A stretch of 64,000 bases of DNA from Euborellia annulipes (GCA_023213315.1 JAKCPI010026484.1:1-64000); one strand, 5' to 3'. Counted from the first letter of the stretch, positions 21,756 to 32,590 are shown. Numbers and translations: made by a program. Notes: a model not told the origin generated them from the sequence alone.

Positions 21756-22371
21756 ATATACATCGCATGGTCTATATAAATAAATATTTATTCACCGTCT
21801 CTTTATTTTTTAGTTATTTATTTATTTTTTTATGACGTAAAGGCGTCATCACTTGATTAGGTTTCCCAATTGGCATATGTTTTAGGTTTCGTCCCAACTA
21901 AATAAATAGAATTTAGGTCAAACTAGTCAAACTTATATATCTCCCCTCTCGTTTATATTCAGACGGATACATTTCCACTAAAATGATCAACATTTATTTA
22001 ATCTCCTATTTCCGCTTGTTTTTCATTTGCTCTTTTATCGATTGTTTCGTAACACTTGTAATTTCCTTTTTATTTATTTATTTATTTTTTTTCTTTTTAT
22101 TTAAAGAAGGAATTCGAATTCATGAAAATAGCTTTTAAATAAACTTAATAGAAAAAAAAATCAGCTTATTTATAGTCTGAAATTCGTTGTTGATATAAAC
22201 TTGAAAGATGGGCCTAAATTTGTTTATAAATCGTCTTAAATGTCCTAGCGACAGTAGGACAATCTTCTTTTAGAATCTCAAAAAGTTTTAAAAAAAGCTA
22301 ATTTTTAGCTTTGCCAAATGAGAGAAAATATTTTTAAAAGAATTTTTGGCATTGGGTATACCTCTTGTGCT
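21714..22371. other. Unannotated AT-rich stretch
   Basis: Low-complexity T-rich sequence with ATTT microsatellites. Nothing recognised. Confidence 0.35.
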
Positions 22372-22492
22372 AAGGGTCAGTGGTTCACATTCCGTCTCAT
22401 GCGATTTCAATTCAATTGGCTACCACTCAATTGAATTAAATAAATAGAGACGGGCATGAGAGCCTTACATTAAAAAAAAAGTAAAAAATTAA
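22372..22492 (+). mobile_element. SINE E copy, 5'-truncated
   Basis: TGTGCTAAGGGTCAGTGG head remnant, then CATGCGATTTCAATTC, the ACTCAATTGAATTAAATAAA palindrome and GAGAGCCTTACATT in place of the usual tail. Confidence 0.55.
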
Positions 22493-22523
22493 AAAACCTA
22501 CAATGCTTAAATTTGATTGATTA

Positions 22524-22976
22524 GGGCGGCGACACATGTAACTGCAAACTTGACAAGCATGCACGTGCAATCTTTATATACAAGCCTGTAGGAGAATTTT
22601 GAGCAAGCATTTTAATTGTGCAAGCCGCTTGATGCTGGATTAAATTTTAATCATGCACAAGCATATTTGCGCAAGCAAAACTCTCCGCCATTTTATAGAC
22701 GTCTTGACATTTGATATTTATTTAAAATCTATTAATTCATTTAATATTTCAATTTAAATATTATTATTTATTGTGTCTCTGTTTAAAGCAAGTTGAGTAT
22801 TTCTTGTTATCTTCCAATAAATAATCTTCCGAATTTGAAAATTTTAGGATAATTTTTGGCATAAGCTTGTTTCTTGCACAAGCATGCTTGTACCGAAGGG
22901 AATTTGTGCATGCTTGTACAAAAAGATCCACATGCATGATTGTCAAGTTTGCAGTTACGTGTGTAGTCGCCTTTGG
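22524..22976. mobile_element. Harbinger-type MITE
   Basis: Arms of about 40 bp (GGCGACACATGTAACTGC, AAACTTGACAAGCATGCA and complements at 22,925-22,970) flanked by TTA at 22,521-22,523 and 22,977-22,979. The TWA-type duplication suggests PIF/Harbinger. The interior has many GCAAGCAT-like sub-repeats near both ends. No transposase. A minus ORF at 22,764-22,946 reads through the arm and is not a gene. Confidence 0.6.
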
Positions 22977-22979
22977 TTA

Positions 22980-23395
22980 CCTCGTCTGCTATGCATTATG
23001 AAAGTTTTAAATAAAATAAGGCAAAAAGTAGTCCTAATTGAAGGGCTCAGTGGAAGATAGTCATAAGCCACAATATATACAGAATATTGACAATTTAAAT
23101 TGTTCGTAAAAGTCGTTTGAACACGAGAGAAATTTTCATTTCAAGATTTCGACGCTATTTTGCTGTTTTTTTTATGACTTCTCAAATCAACCCTTGCTGG
23201 CCAAGTAAAGAACTTGCAGCCAACTATTGAAAAATCAAGGAACTTCTTTGTGTGGTATTAAACAGGGATATATAATATCATGCAATGGCATGAATATCTC
23301 AAAAATGACAAAAATGGTGGCTTATGACTATATTGAACTGAGCTCTTCAATTATAATTTTATCTAAATTGAATTAAAACAAAACTTTTTTATTTA
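22980..23395. other. Unannotated stretch
   Basis: Moderately complex AT-rich sequence. TGGAAGATAGTCATAAGCC at 23,052 and GGCTTATGACTATATTGAA at 23,314 form an inverted pair, so this may be an uncharacterised MITE of about 300 bp. Confidence 0.35.
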
Positions 23396-23396
23396 C

Positions 23397-23725
23397 TACA
23401 CTGTAAAAAAAATTTTGTTGATTTTACAATTGTGTAGGAAGCAAAACAAAAACAGTAAATTTAGTAAGTCTTTGCAAAAACCGTTTACAAATGTATTGTA
23501 ATTTTAGAAAGATATTTGAAAATTAGAGTGCAAATATGTGGTAATTTTAGAATTCCAAAACTGCTTTCGAAAAAAATACAATTTTCAAATCAAATTAATA
23601 TACAATGTATTAAAATTACAATACATACTCTATTTTTCGAAGAAAATTGTAATTTTAAATTTTTTTTTTGTTGTAAATATTTGAACGCATAAATTTGTAA
23701 TTTTAGTATTCCACAACACAGTAAA
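23397..23725 (-). mobile_element. Family B MITE, minus, one end lost
   Basis: TACACTGTAAAAAAAATTTT terminus at the left, then GTGTAGGAAGC, TTTGCAAAAACCG and ATTTTTCGAAG blocks. The right terminus is eroded after ACAACACAGTAAATTTG. Confidence 0.7.
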
Positions 23726-24640
23726 TTTGTAAAATTTTGCTATATTTATCAAATTATTCAGCGTTTAAAAGAAGATAACCTTTTGAAAGGCATATATCCC
23801 CAAATTCAGACAATTAAATTGTTATTTATTTTTGTCTGGTTTGTTACATCATTAGAGAAAAAAAAGACGCAGATGGAATTGACAGTCGAATCTCTCTATA
23901 ATTAGGAGGGGGGAGGGAAGAGCCAAGTCAGACAGACAAAGGTCTCTTCTAGGGCCCTATTTTTGGAGCCCCCCCTTCTTGGTCTGCATTCCCGTTGTTT
24001 GTCTCACAGACTCGCATATACAATTTCTATTTTAGATCCTGTGAACGAGAGAGTCCAGTAGGGAGAGAGAAATTTCTTAGGGGATGTCTTAATTAGGTGT
24101 CTTCATTTATTATCCGTGATAAATGGTTAATTTCTACGCTACTAAATGGGATGGAAATTTTTCAATTAAAAAATAATTAATATATTTATAGAGGTGTTAA
24201 GTTTAACAAAAAAAAAAAAAAAAGAGCAGCTTTAATATTAAATTATCACCGACAAATAAACGCATTTATGTGAACAAAAACCCTGAAGATAGCCTATACC
24301 GAAAGTCGAATCGTTACTCTTTCTGCGATGTCGTCATTTCATAGTAACCGAAACCGAATAATCTTGACTGCCAGTCTGAAAAGCGAAAGTAGGAAGAATT
24401 GACTATTTAAAATCGTGGCTGTTCTAGCCAATCAGAAAGCTTGTTTAATGTGACGTTTGTCTGTTATTTTTTAAAACTATTTATTTTATATATTCGATAT
24501 TTGATAAATAATATTTATTTTTTTAAATCGCCGTTTACCTCTCTTGTGAGGTTGCAGCCCTACCAGGCGTATAGAATTGTGACGCAGTTCCAAGCTTGCT
24601 TGCTATAATTAGAATCAATTCCTACCTGATTCTTTTGTTT
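23726..24640. other. Mostly unannotated, with decayed PLE end
   Basis: AT-rich. At 24,283-24,310 CCTGAAGATAGCC, spacer, ACCGAAAGTCGAATCG resembles a degraded PLE-type hammerhead-like end. The rest is not recognised. Confidence 0.3.
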
Positions 24641-24892
24641 GATTGTCGACGTTTCGGACGCTAGTCGCGTCCTTCCTTATAATAATAAAAAAAGAGAAGC
24701 TTTTATATTAATTATCATCCACAAACGCATGAATACAAATATCTTAGGTGATTGCTAGACTCTGAAGATGACCTAAACATAAAATCGAATCGTCGGCTTT
24801 GCGGTTGGCAGCCAGGAAAATCAGATAAAAATAGAATCAATTTTTAACCGATTTTTTAAAATTTATTTAATTGCCGACATTTCGGATTTAAG
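24641..24892 (-). repeat. PLE-type ends, degenerate
   Basis: GTCGACGTTTCGGACGC at 24,646 is the minus-strand GAAACGTCGAC block with a paired stem II (GGACGCG...CGTCC), but the CTGANGA box is mutated to AAGGAAG. A second decayed end with CTCTGAAGATGACC lies at about 24,759, followed by GGCAGCCAGG as in other PLE ends. Confidence 0.45.
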
Positions 24893-24930
24893 ACTTTGAC
24901 GCTAACCGTTATTAATTAATATACATATTA

Positions 24931-25308
24931 CATAAACAATTTATAGCTGAGATGTTATATTAATAAGAGGGTAAAAATGAGAGATGCAGCTAAGGTTATT
25001 TCTTTATTCGATTAATTCACACAGCTAACGTTTCGGTTCCCTGTTTTAATCATCCTCAGAGGTGGCGAAATGTCATTATGGATTTTATACATTGTTTAAA
25101 AATTCTTATATAATAAATATATACACAGTATGAGATGACCAGGTACATAAATGAATTTTTCAACAATGTATAAAATCCACTATGACACTTTCATAATGAC
25201 TTTTCACCAGGTCTGAGGATGGTTCAAACACGGAACCGAAAAGTCAGCTGTGTGAATTAATCAAATAAAGAAATAACCTTAGCTGCATCTCTCATTTTTT
25301 ACCCTCTT
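24931..25308. mobile_element. PLE-type palindrome 2 inside SINE D
   Basis: Long inverted repeat (AATGAGAGATGCAGCTAAGG...CCTTAGCTGCATCTCTCAT, arms about 150 bp). A perfect 16-bp target duplication (24,915-24,930 and 25,309-25,324) proves insertion. Both arms carry a hammerhead-like core in opposite orientation; the right one is better preserved. Confidence 0.75.
25211..25250 (+). ncRNA. Hammerhead-like ribozyme motif
   Basis: CTGAGGA (25,213-25,219), stem II GGTTC...GAACC (25,221-25,237), GAAA (25,238-25,241), then AGTCAGC. Position 7 of CUGANGA is free, so the core boxes are intact. Stem III is nearly absent, as in small PLE hammerheads that are reported to act as dimers. Activity untested. 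Confidence 0.55.
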
Positions 25309-25593
25309 ATTAATATACATATTAGGGGACCAGGCATTCTTATTTAAGCCATTTTGGTATCCAAGTGGCGTAAATAATCGGACTGCCTGGGGTCCAAACC
25401 CGCGACTCTTGGTATACGAGGCTAGCCCTACACCAAGCCCGAGGGCGCAAATTTGGTTAGTAAAATATTATCTGTATTAGCCAAAAGTATTCATTAGCTA
25501 AAGATCTGAGCCCTTAAAGAGTTTAGAGACGTGATTAGAGAGAAGATATTAAATGTTTTTTTTTTTTTGATAAGATTGATAAGTTAATCAAGG

Positions 25594-25828
25594 CATTCAT
25601 AGGCGTAGTCAGCGTGGGAGGGGTGGGCCTCATGGGACCCAAACCATGACTAGATATTCAAGCTTTATAATACAGGGTAAGAGAAAGTAAAATATAATCA
25701 TTTACTCTAGCTAAAAAAAACAACCAAAATGATTTATAAATACCCTAAAATAATCTTAAATTATTCAAATATTTCAAAGAATTTTCTTGAACCCCCCCCC
25801 CCCGCATCAAAAATTTCTGGCTACGCCA
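25594..25828. mobile_element. hAT-like MITE with captured family A end, copy 2
   Basis: Ends AGGCGTAGTCAGC and CTGGCTACGCC. In reverse orientation it matches the element at 12,458, including GGGTAAGAGAAAGTAAAATA. The target duplication is not clear here. Confidence 0.55.
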
Positions 25829-26782
25829 ATTGAAAGCGTTTGATAAATTTTGTCGTTATGAACAAATATACATGCATCTGTGTATTGGTTGCAGAGCTTA
25901 AATGCACTTGGTCTCTTGGTTGTTTCTCCCACCGATAGGGTGCACTGCTTGAGCGGAGGATACTTTTGACTGATACAGATAGTATATCGAATATAACTTG
26001 TTATTCCTGAGTCGTCATAATTTTCAAGTTCATTAAAATTAATTTACACGAATGAAGTTAGAAAAAAAAAATAATAATCTTACTAGGTACATAAATTTGC
26101 TGAGATTCAAATTAATAATATAAAATATCTTTATCTGTATTAGGGAATGAATTATGAGAGAGAGAGGAGTACGTAATTCATTTAGACTAAATTCCCTCTC
26201 AAAAAGCAACTCTCCTCTCTTTTCTTTTCATTTTCTTTGCTCTCCTCCTCCTCTTCCTCCCTTTATCTTCTTTTCGCCCTCTCTCTCTCTCTCTCTCTCT
26301 CATTTTAATGAAATTTAATTAAGAGAAATATCCCTTGAAATTAGACTAATAAATACTAATATAAAAACATTATTTTATTCTTTGTTTATGAGTTATAATT
26401 TTTCTTTTCTTTTTTTTTTTAAGTTTTTTCATTATTTTCTAAGAGAGAGGAATTTTTCTTTTTTGAAGTAGAATGGAACTTAAATAAAAAAGGCTAAAGA
26501 ATAATAATCTTTTCTCTCTTTTAAAGAAGAAGAGAAGAAACCTCAAGTTTTTCTTTTCATTACAAAAAAATTTTTTTTTTTTTGTTTTTAATTCAAATTA
26601 ACATTTCTGGAGTTGATTCATAACAAAAGGCAAAAACGGGCTTGGAGGGTTATTATTAAAAATCTCAATATTTATTTAATTTATATAAGAGCTCAGGTTT
26701 TTTAGCTTCATCCGAATTTTCGCTTTATTTCGCTTTATTTAATGTGTGTCTTTGATAATATCCTTTGTAATAATTTTTAACA
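25829..26782. other. Unannotated AT-rich stretch
   Basis: CT microsatellite at 26,279-26,300 and T runs. No gene recognised. Confidence 0.4.
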
Positions 26783-26786
26783 TTAA

Positions 26787-27421
26787 GGGGAAACGGGAGC
26801 GAAGTGTTTACGCATGATTTTCCCAATAAGATGGCGTTGTGTGTCATAAAAGTATGCCCAAAAAAATTAAGTAATTCAAAAATTTGCCAATAGATGTCAG
26901 AATGGTAGCTAATAATATTTAATGCATTTGATTGATTTTCATTGATCTTTTAACAATAAATACTTTATAAATGTTATTATATATTATGTATCTTTTATAA
27001 AAGCATAAAAATATATAAATATAGGCCAGATATAGGTTAATACTTTATCGTCTGTTAGACTAGCCTGCCATCTATTGCAAGAATGCTGAACTAATTTGAC
27101 AGTTGATTTTAAAATAAATCATTTAAGCTTATTTTAAAAATTTCTTAATTAATATGTGAATAATAATAACAATAAATTCATTTTTAAATTTAAAAAAAAA
27201 ATTAAATATTATTGGGACTGATGGTTTTTTGTATTTGCTTGATAACAAAAAAATTAATTACGATAATTTTTTAATAAGTCTTTAAAAAAATTATAGCTCG
27301 ATGTCCCAAAATAATCTCTTATGAATTTCATTCATTTAAAAATAAACCGCATTGAAAAATTCCTTATAATAGTCTAGTTTTTTTTTTTTTAAGTACGTTT
27401 AGACGTCGCTCCTGAACCCCC
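26787..27421. mobile_element. DNA element with TTAA flanks
   Basis: Termini GGGGAAACGGGAGCGA and TCGCTCCTGAACCCCC are inverted repeats, flanked by TTAA on both sides (26,783-26,786; 27,422-27,425). Either a piggyBac-type (TTAA) or a TWA-type element; no coding remains to decide. Confidence 0.5.
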
Positions 27422-27423
27422 TT

Positions 27424-27699
27424 AACAAGTTTTTGTGAGTATTTATTTGTTGGTGGACTAAACATCCCCGGGAATCGGACCCGTGATCTCTAGCCTATTC
27501 GGAGGATCTGGCTTGTTTCTCTTTGCAAATACATTTCCCTACTCTCTCGTTAACGCCAACTGCATATGTATAGGGAAATGTGAGTGTTGATGTGGTCGAG
27601 GATCCGATAGGCCACCTATTTCAAAGGGAAGCCCCTGAGAGGTCGAAATCTCTGGTGTTTGACCTACCAACAAATCAACATACTCACCAAAAATTGTTA
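27424..27699. mobile_element. Inverted-repeat element
   Basis: Arms AACAAGTTTTTGTGAGTATT plus TATTTGTTGGT and the complement at 27,665-27,699. The interior contains tRNA-like GGGAATCGGACCCGTGATC and an inner inverted pair around ACATTTCCCTA...TAGGGAAATGT. Confidence 0.5.
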
Positions 27700-27756
27700 A
27701 ATATTCCAAGTCGGAATCGAGTTATTAATTTCTTATTCTAATAAATATGATCTCTG

Positions 27757-28022
27757 GCCCCCGGATGTGGCGTAGTAGGTAGCGTGCCTACCTCCTATAC
27801 CAAACGTCGCGGGTTCGGACTCAGGCAGTCCGATGATTTTATTTAAGCCATTTGGATACCAGATGGCTTAAATAGAAATGCCTGAACCCACAATAAATAT
27901 ATTCCTTACAACGGTTATCGTCAAAGTCTTAAATGGCCTGAGTTGCCGAAAAGACTGTGTGAACGTGTGTTTGAGTGTGAGTGTGAATGAGAAAAAAGTG
28001 TGAATGTTTAAAAAAAAAAAAA
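27757..28022 (+). mobile_element. SINE D, near full length
   Basis: A-box-like ATGTGGCGTAGTAGG, B-box-like CGGGTTCGGAC, body with AGGCAGTCCGATGATTTTA, an inverted block (AAGCCATTTGGATACC...GGCTTAAATAG), AACGGTTATCGTCAAAGTC, shared tail AAATGGCCTGAGTTGCCGAA and a GTGTGAATG/A-rich 3' end. The best reference copy in the window. It would be transcribed by RNA polymerase III from the internal boxes if active. Confidence 0.8.
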
Positions 28023-28081
28023 TAGATCTCAGAGGTTAATTATTGAAAAATAAATATGCGACTGTATAAAAAAGTTGGAGC

Positions 28082-28290
28082 CGGTGGGCCTGGCAAGAAG
28101 AATGAACAACAGCCACCAAGATCAACGTTGTTAAGCAACGCCAAGCGGTGCTGAAAATCGGGATAGGTGGCCCCCGAAAAACAAGACCGTTGAACGCCCG
28201 CCGGAAGCCATCGATACATTATATTTAATAAATTTACATAATAAATTTATAAAGTCAAATGGCCTCAGCAGCCAAAATGACTTTTTTTTA
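28082..28290 (+). mobile_element. SINE F, 5S rRNA-like head
   Basis: GTTGTTAAGCAACGCCAAGC followed by GGGATAGGTGGCC has the spacing of the 5S rRNA internal promoter (GTTAAGCAACG then GGATGGGTGACC). The tail AAATGGCCTCAGCAGCC resembles that of SINEs D and E. 5S-headed SINEs (SINE3 class) are known; the assignment here rests on visual matching. Confidence 0.55.
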
Positions 28291-28433
28291 AAAAAAATGA
28301 AAAAAAAAAAAAAAAAAAGTTGGATTGCAGAGAAAAAAAAATACAATTATAAGACCAATAGGACAAGCAAGCAAGTGTGCCAAAAATTAAAAGGGGTGAA
28401 TCCGAATTTCTCGTTGAAGGCGTTATTTATTTA

Positions 28434-28710
28434 TAGGGTCCGACCGAAACAAGATTTTCAACCGAAACCGAAACTTATATTTCCTATACAAAATTCATAT
28501 CATAAAATTTTCGTAAAATTAATTTTTTTCTCCCTCGGCGGCAATTCATTTGACCTTTTTTTTTTTTATTTATTTTGTTTATTTTTTGCTTTCGAGTCTC
28601 ATCCCATATCCCATCTTTTTTTATCTTTTGAGACTCAGGTTTCGACTACTTTTTCGCCGAAACCGAAACCGGGATTTGCAGGCCGAAACCGAATATTCGG
28701 TCAGTTCCTA
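28434..28710. mobile_element. hAT MITE, CCGAAACCGAAA type
   Basis: Ends TAGGGTCCGACCGAAAC and GAATATTCGGTCAGTTCCTA, flanked by a perfect 8-bp duplication TTTATTTA (28,426-28,433; 28,711-28,718). Repeated CCGAAACCGAAAC units near both ends. The 140-codon ORF across it is not a protein gene. Confidence 0.75.
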
Positions 28711-28924
28711 TTTATTTAACAAAAAGGGGAAAAAATTAATTAATTTAATTAACTGTAACACCAAAGTGAAAAAATCAAATGCGTTTTTCGGTTCAGCCCA
28801 ATTGGGGCTGTTTTGAGTTCATCACATGATAGTGATGGTCACCATCACGGTCAATTTAGCCCGAAAGGGACAAGACACGAATGTCAATATTGATAATCAT
28901 AAAGTCAAGGCGACTTGACTCGAA

Positions 28925-29015
28925 CCTTTTGATTAAAATCTGCCAAAGAGTACTAGTACTTTACTGATATACTTTTTCAGTATTTTTTTGCGACCAATCA
29001 CACCAGATTTTTTTT
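28925..29015 (+). mobile_element. Family A fragment with internal deletion
   Basis: GCCAAAGAGTACTAGTAC through TTTTTCAGT joins directly to GCGACCAATCACACCAGATT, so most of the 3' half is lost. Confidence 0.6.
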
Positions 29016-29180
29016 TTTTATTTAAGATCATTTTCGGCATTTTACCCACTTGGACCCTGTCTCTATTTATTTAAATTGATTGATACCCAATTCAATTTAA
29101 ATAAATTTTTGTCGCATGGGCGAACCCGCGACTCTTGGTACAAATGGCCAGCATCCTAACCACTACACTAGGGTCCGGGG
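29016..29180 (-). mobile_element. SINE E, minus
   Basis: Tail AAGATCATTTTCGGCATT, palindrome ATTTAAATTGATTGG...CAATTTAAATAAAT, and head CCCGCGACTCTTGGTACAAA to ACCACTACACTAGGG (minus-strand A-box-like CCTAGTGTAGTGG). Confidence 0.7.
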
Positions 29181-30005
29181 ACAATCTTTTGTTTGACTTT
29201 GTTGATATGAATCCAAATAGCTTTAAGTTTTCATTTGAACTAAAATCTTGAATATAGTCCTATAACTTTTTTGCATATTTATTAAAACAGTTAGACAGAC
29301 CTACTAAATTTAATTAAAAATGTCCATCTGTTTTTATATTAAATGAATACAGTAATATAAGAATTAATGGATATATAATATATATTTAGAGAGAAAGAGA
29401 AGAGCATCCAACAAACAACCGGCATTTGATCAAAAGTGAAAATAATTAAAATATGATACTAGGCTACGTTTAATGTTGACAATAGACAAATATTTATCGT
29501 TAGTATATATTTGTTTAATTATTCATAAATAATGATGAAAATTTCACATGATTAAATATCTAAAAACAAAATGGGTAATATACAATATAATTCTCTTCTA
29601 TATTGAAATACTTTTATTACACGTTTAGGTCTCGTGTCTAGGTCATCTTCAGGCGGAATTTTTAATTAATAAATATCTTTAATTGGTAGTTATACACATT
29701 AAGAACTTTGTAAATATTTTTTCGCCTTTATTTTATGACTTCAATTAAGTTCAACTTTCTGTCCATGTGGTGAGTGAAGCAAAAATTAAAAAACTGCTTC
29801 TACATAGAGGTATTATTAAAAAAAAAAAAGAATAATTATACCTATTTACAAGCTACCTCCTGTTCTAATTTACTTCAATAATCTGCTGCCACTTTTAATA
29901 AAATTTCATAAAATTTGAGTATAATATAAAGCCCAGAAGCATATAAATATAGAAGATAGAATATAAGTTTGTACAACTACAATTTGTATAAAAAACATTA
30001 GGGTG
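29181..30005. other. Unannotated, with one decayed PLE end
   Basis: AT-rich. At 29,618-29,655 the minus strand has CCTGAAGATGACC, then GGTCTCGTG complement and TAAACGT, a degraded hammerhead-like end. Nothing else recognised. Confidence 0.35.
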
Positions 30006-30009
30006 CCTC

Positions 30010-30320
30010 TACCTCTACACATCCTACATTAAAAATCTACAGCCACACCTTGCACATTAATATATTGTATTTATATATTTCTGTAATTGTTCGCTTTTAA
30101 AAGCTGAAGTTGGCATACAAAGTAAATCTAAACCTAAGCTAGGGAATTATAATCTCATTTTGTTCTAATTCAGCCTTTATTTATCAAAACCCCATTTACA
30201 TTTGGTTTAGATTTACTTTGAATGCTAATATAGGTTTTTCAAAGCGAACATTTACAGAAATATAATATATTGATGTGCAAGTTGTTGATTTTTAATGAAG
30301 ATGAAGGCAGCCACGGTTTT
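30010..30320. repeat. Large inverted repeat
   Basis: Arms of about 110 bp (CTTGCACATTAATATATTG, TTCTGTAATTGTTCGCTTT, AAAGTAAATCTAAACC and their complements) around a 70-bp centre. Non-coding. No flanking duplication identified. Unlike the PLE palindromes it lacks the CTGANGA/GAAA motif. Confidence 0.6.
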
Positions 30321-30364
30321 TTAAAATTGTATATGTATTTATTTTGGAAAGGTTGGGGCATTTT

Positions 30365-30387
30365 GGGGGGGGGGGGGCCCCCCCCCC
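30365..30387. repeat. G13-C10 palindromic homopolymer
   Basis: Thirteen G are followed immediately by ten C, a perfect 20-bp GC hairpin in AT-rich DNA. Confidence 0.9.
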
Positions 30388-31403
30388 GACTGAAGATGAA
30401 GCATAAATGCACCGAATAAATTTTATTTTAATTAAAAGGCATTTTTTGACTCAAATTGAGGTTTATTTAAGCACTAAACATTAAAATTATATTCCTAATA
30501 AATGGCCCGAAAGGTCTCCAGGTGATTGGTAAAGCATTCAGATAATTATTTTCTTGGCTGCATTTGCCTCTACACACGAATTATTATTACTCCATATAAT
30601 GCACACTGTCGACGATTTCCTTATTTTTTTGCTTAGTTAGCCAAAAAGTCTCTTTTCTAATTTTGTTTTTTGATAAGTTGCAATTTAATAAAAAGTGATT
30701 TTGTAAATTTAATGTATTTAATCCATCTCGGTGTTCAAATAATACCCTTTCTCTATTACAAATCACTTCGCCTTAAAGAAAGGGAGAAAGCCACGTCCTA
30801 GAACGAATCATTTTATTCAAATTCTGCAAATATTGAATTCATCTATTATTTCTTCATTTTCTTTGTTGTTACAAGTGCAGACGAACAAACAGACGCACAA
30901 TTTCAGTCAAGGGAACGATGAAAAAAGTTTGTTTTGAATATTGAGTATGAAAAAATAAAAAAATTCAATAAACACACTCTTAAAAAGAAAATTTTCTTTT
31001 TTTTTCCTACTTTGCAACTAAATTCCATCCAATAAATAATCTTGTTAAAAAAGTTGAAAAAAAAAAGAAATACGTATTTCTTATAGAATGTTGGAGGATC
31101 AATTCCTTTCTCCTCCCTTTTATTGTTAAATTTCTCCAGAGACGCATGAAATAAATAAAAAATACGTACTATACATGAGCAATTTTATTTTTTTTTAAAG
31201 GAAATAAATAATCTTTTTTAAAAAAAAAGATCCATCTTGAACCATGGAGTAGTGACAATGCTTGTAGAAGAAATTCTTTTGCAAAAATCCGAGTGATAAA
31301 TTGAATTTTTGCCACCTTGATTTACCTCTCAGGAAATAAATTATTGTCTAAAAGGGAGGTTTCAGGCGGGGAGTTTCAGAAACTCACGTTTAAAGAATCC
31401 CAA

Positions 31404-31434
<31 letters not shown>

Positions 31435-31515
31435 GAGAAAATAGACATTTAAAACCTATGTGATAGACAGCGCTCTATATAGTTCGATATGCCATTGGTC
31501 GCTATGTACCTTTGT
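30388..31515. other. Unannotated AT-rich stretch
   Basis: T run of about 30 near 31,405-31,434. No gene or family recognised. Confidence 0.4.
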
Positions 31516-31516
31516 A

Positions 31517-31886
31517 TATACTGTAAAAAAAAAATTTGTTGATTTTACCATTGTATAGGAAGCAAATTTCATAAACAAAAACATACTAAATTTAGTTTCT
31601 TTGCAAAAACCATTTACATTTGTATTGTAATTTTCGAAAGCCGTTTGAAAATTAGAGTGCTATTATATGATATTTTAGAATTCCCAAACTGCTTTCGAAA
31701 TAAATACAAGTTTAACGAAAATATAATAAACGGTACAATGTATTAAAATTACAATACATACTCCATATGCATCTCTGTCATTTGTCATTTTAAAATGTTT
31801 TTTTTTATTGTAAATATTTAAACGCATAAATTTGAAAAACTAGTATTCCAAAACACACTAAAATTAAAATATTTTTTTACAGTGTA
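31517..31886 (-). mobile_element. Family B MITE, minus, both ends present
   Basis: TATACTGTAAAAAAA at the left and TTTTTTTACAGTGTA at the right. Interior blocks as in other copies. Confidence 0.75.
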
Positions 31887-31904
31887 GCCTAAATACTCTC
31901 CTTC

Positions 31905-32590
31905 AACATTTTAAAATTACAATTTTCCTAGAAAAATAAAGTATGTATTAAGAATAACGGTATCTCGTAGTTTCATTCTTGGACTAGGATTTAAGGATGG
32001 TATGTATATATAATCAAAAAATTATTAAAATTTTTAATAATTTATTAGTTCTTGACAGATGCATTACTGTTTTGGCCCAACTCAACAGCCATCTTCAGAA
32101 CATAAGACATCCACACATAATATTTGAATAGAAATAATAGACATTTATTTATTATTTCTATTCAGATATTATGTGTGGATGTCTTATGTTCTGAAGATGG
32201 CTGTTGAGTTGGGCCAAAACAGTAATGCATCTGTCAAGAACTAATAAATTATTAAAAATTTTATTAATGTCCAAGAAATAAACTACGAGATACCGTTATT
32301 CTTAATATAATTACTGAACTGCATCCGCACTCTTTCATTTTACAGTATGTATTGTAATTTTACGTACATTGTATAATAATTTTCGTTAAAAATTGTATTT
32401 TTACGAAATCAGTTTGGGAATTGTAAAATTACCACACAATTGAACTCTAATTTTCAAATGTGTTTCTAAAATTACAATACATTTGTAAACGGTTTTTGCA
32501 AAGACTTACTAAATTTTGTATGTTTTTGATTATGTAATTTGCTTCCTACACAATTGTAAAATCAGCAAAGTTTTTTTTTTTACAGTGTAG
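31905..32590 (+). mobile_element. Family B MITE, split by PLE palindrome
   Basis: Starts within the TTTTAAAATTACAATTTTCC block and ends TTTTTTTTTTACAGTGTAG. The insert at 31,950-32,343 is bracketed by AGTATGTATT, and family B sequence continues across it. Confidence 0.75.
31950..32343. mobile_element. PLE-type palindrome 3 inside family B
   Basis: Near-perfect inverted repeat (CGGTATCTCGTAGTTT...AAACTACGAGATACCG; TGTGTGGATGTC arms at the centre) flanked by the 10-bp duplication AGTATGTATT (31,940-31,949; 32,344-32,353). Each arm has CTGAAGATGGC, a loop and GGCCAAAACAG, a hammerhead-like layout with GAAA mutated to AAAA. Confidence 0.7.

Larger units (their letters stand above)
24893..25446 (-). 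mobile_element. SINE D, minus, split by PLE palindrome
   Basis: Left part AAGACTTTGACGCTAACCG, right part GACCAGGCATTCTTATTTAA through CCGCGACTCTTGG to GCCCGAGGGCGC. The parts are joined across the insert at 24,931-25,308 by the 16-bp duplication ATTAATATACATATTA. Confidence 0.75.

Noticed and set aside
28110..28180. Functional 5S rRNA gene
   Set aside because: Only the internal-promoter part matches, with many changes, and the sequence continues into a SINE tail.
28297..28719. 140-codon ORF
   Set aside because: It starts in an A run and crosses a hAT MITE with CCGAAACCGAAA repeats. The proline and lysine content comes from those repeats.
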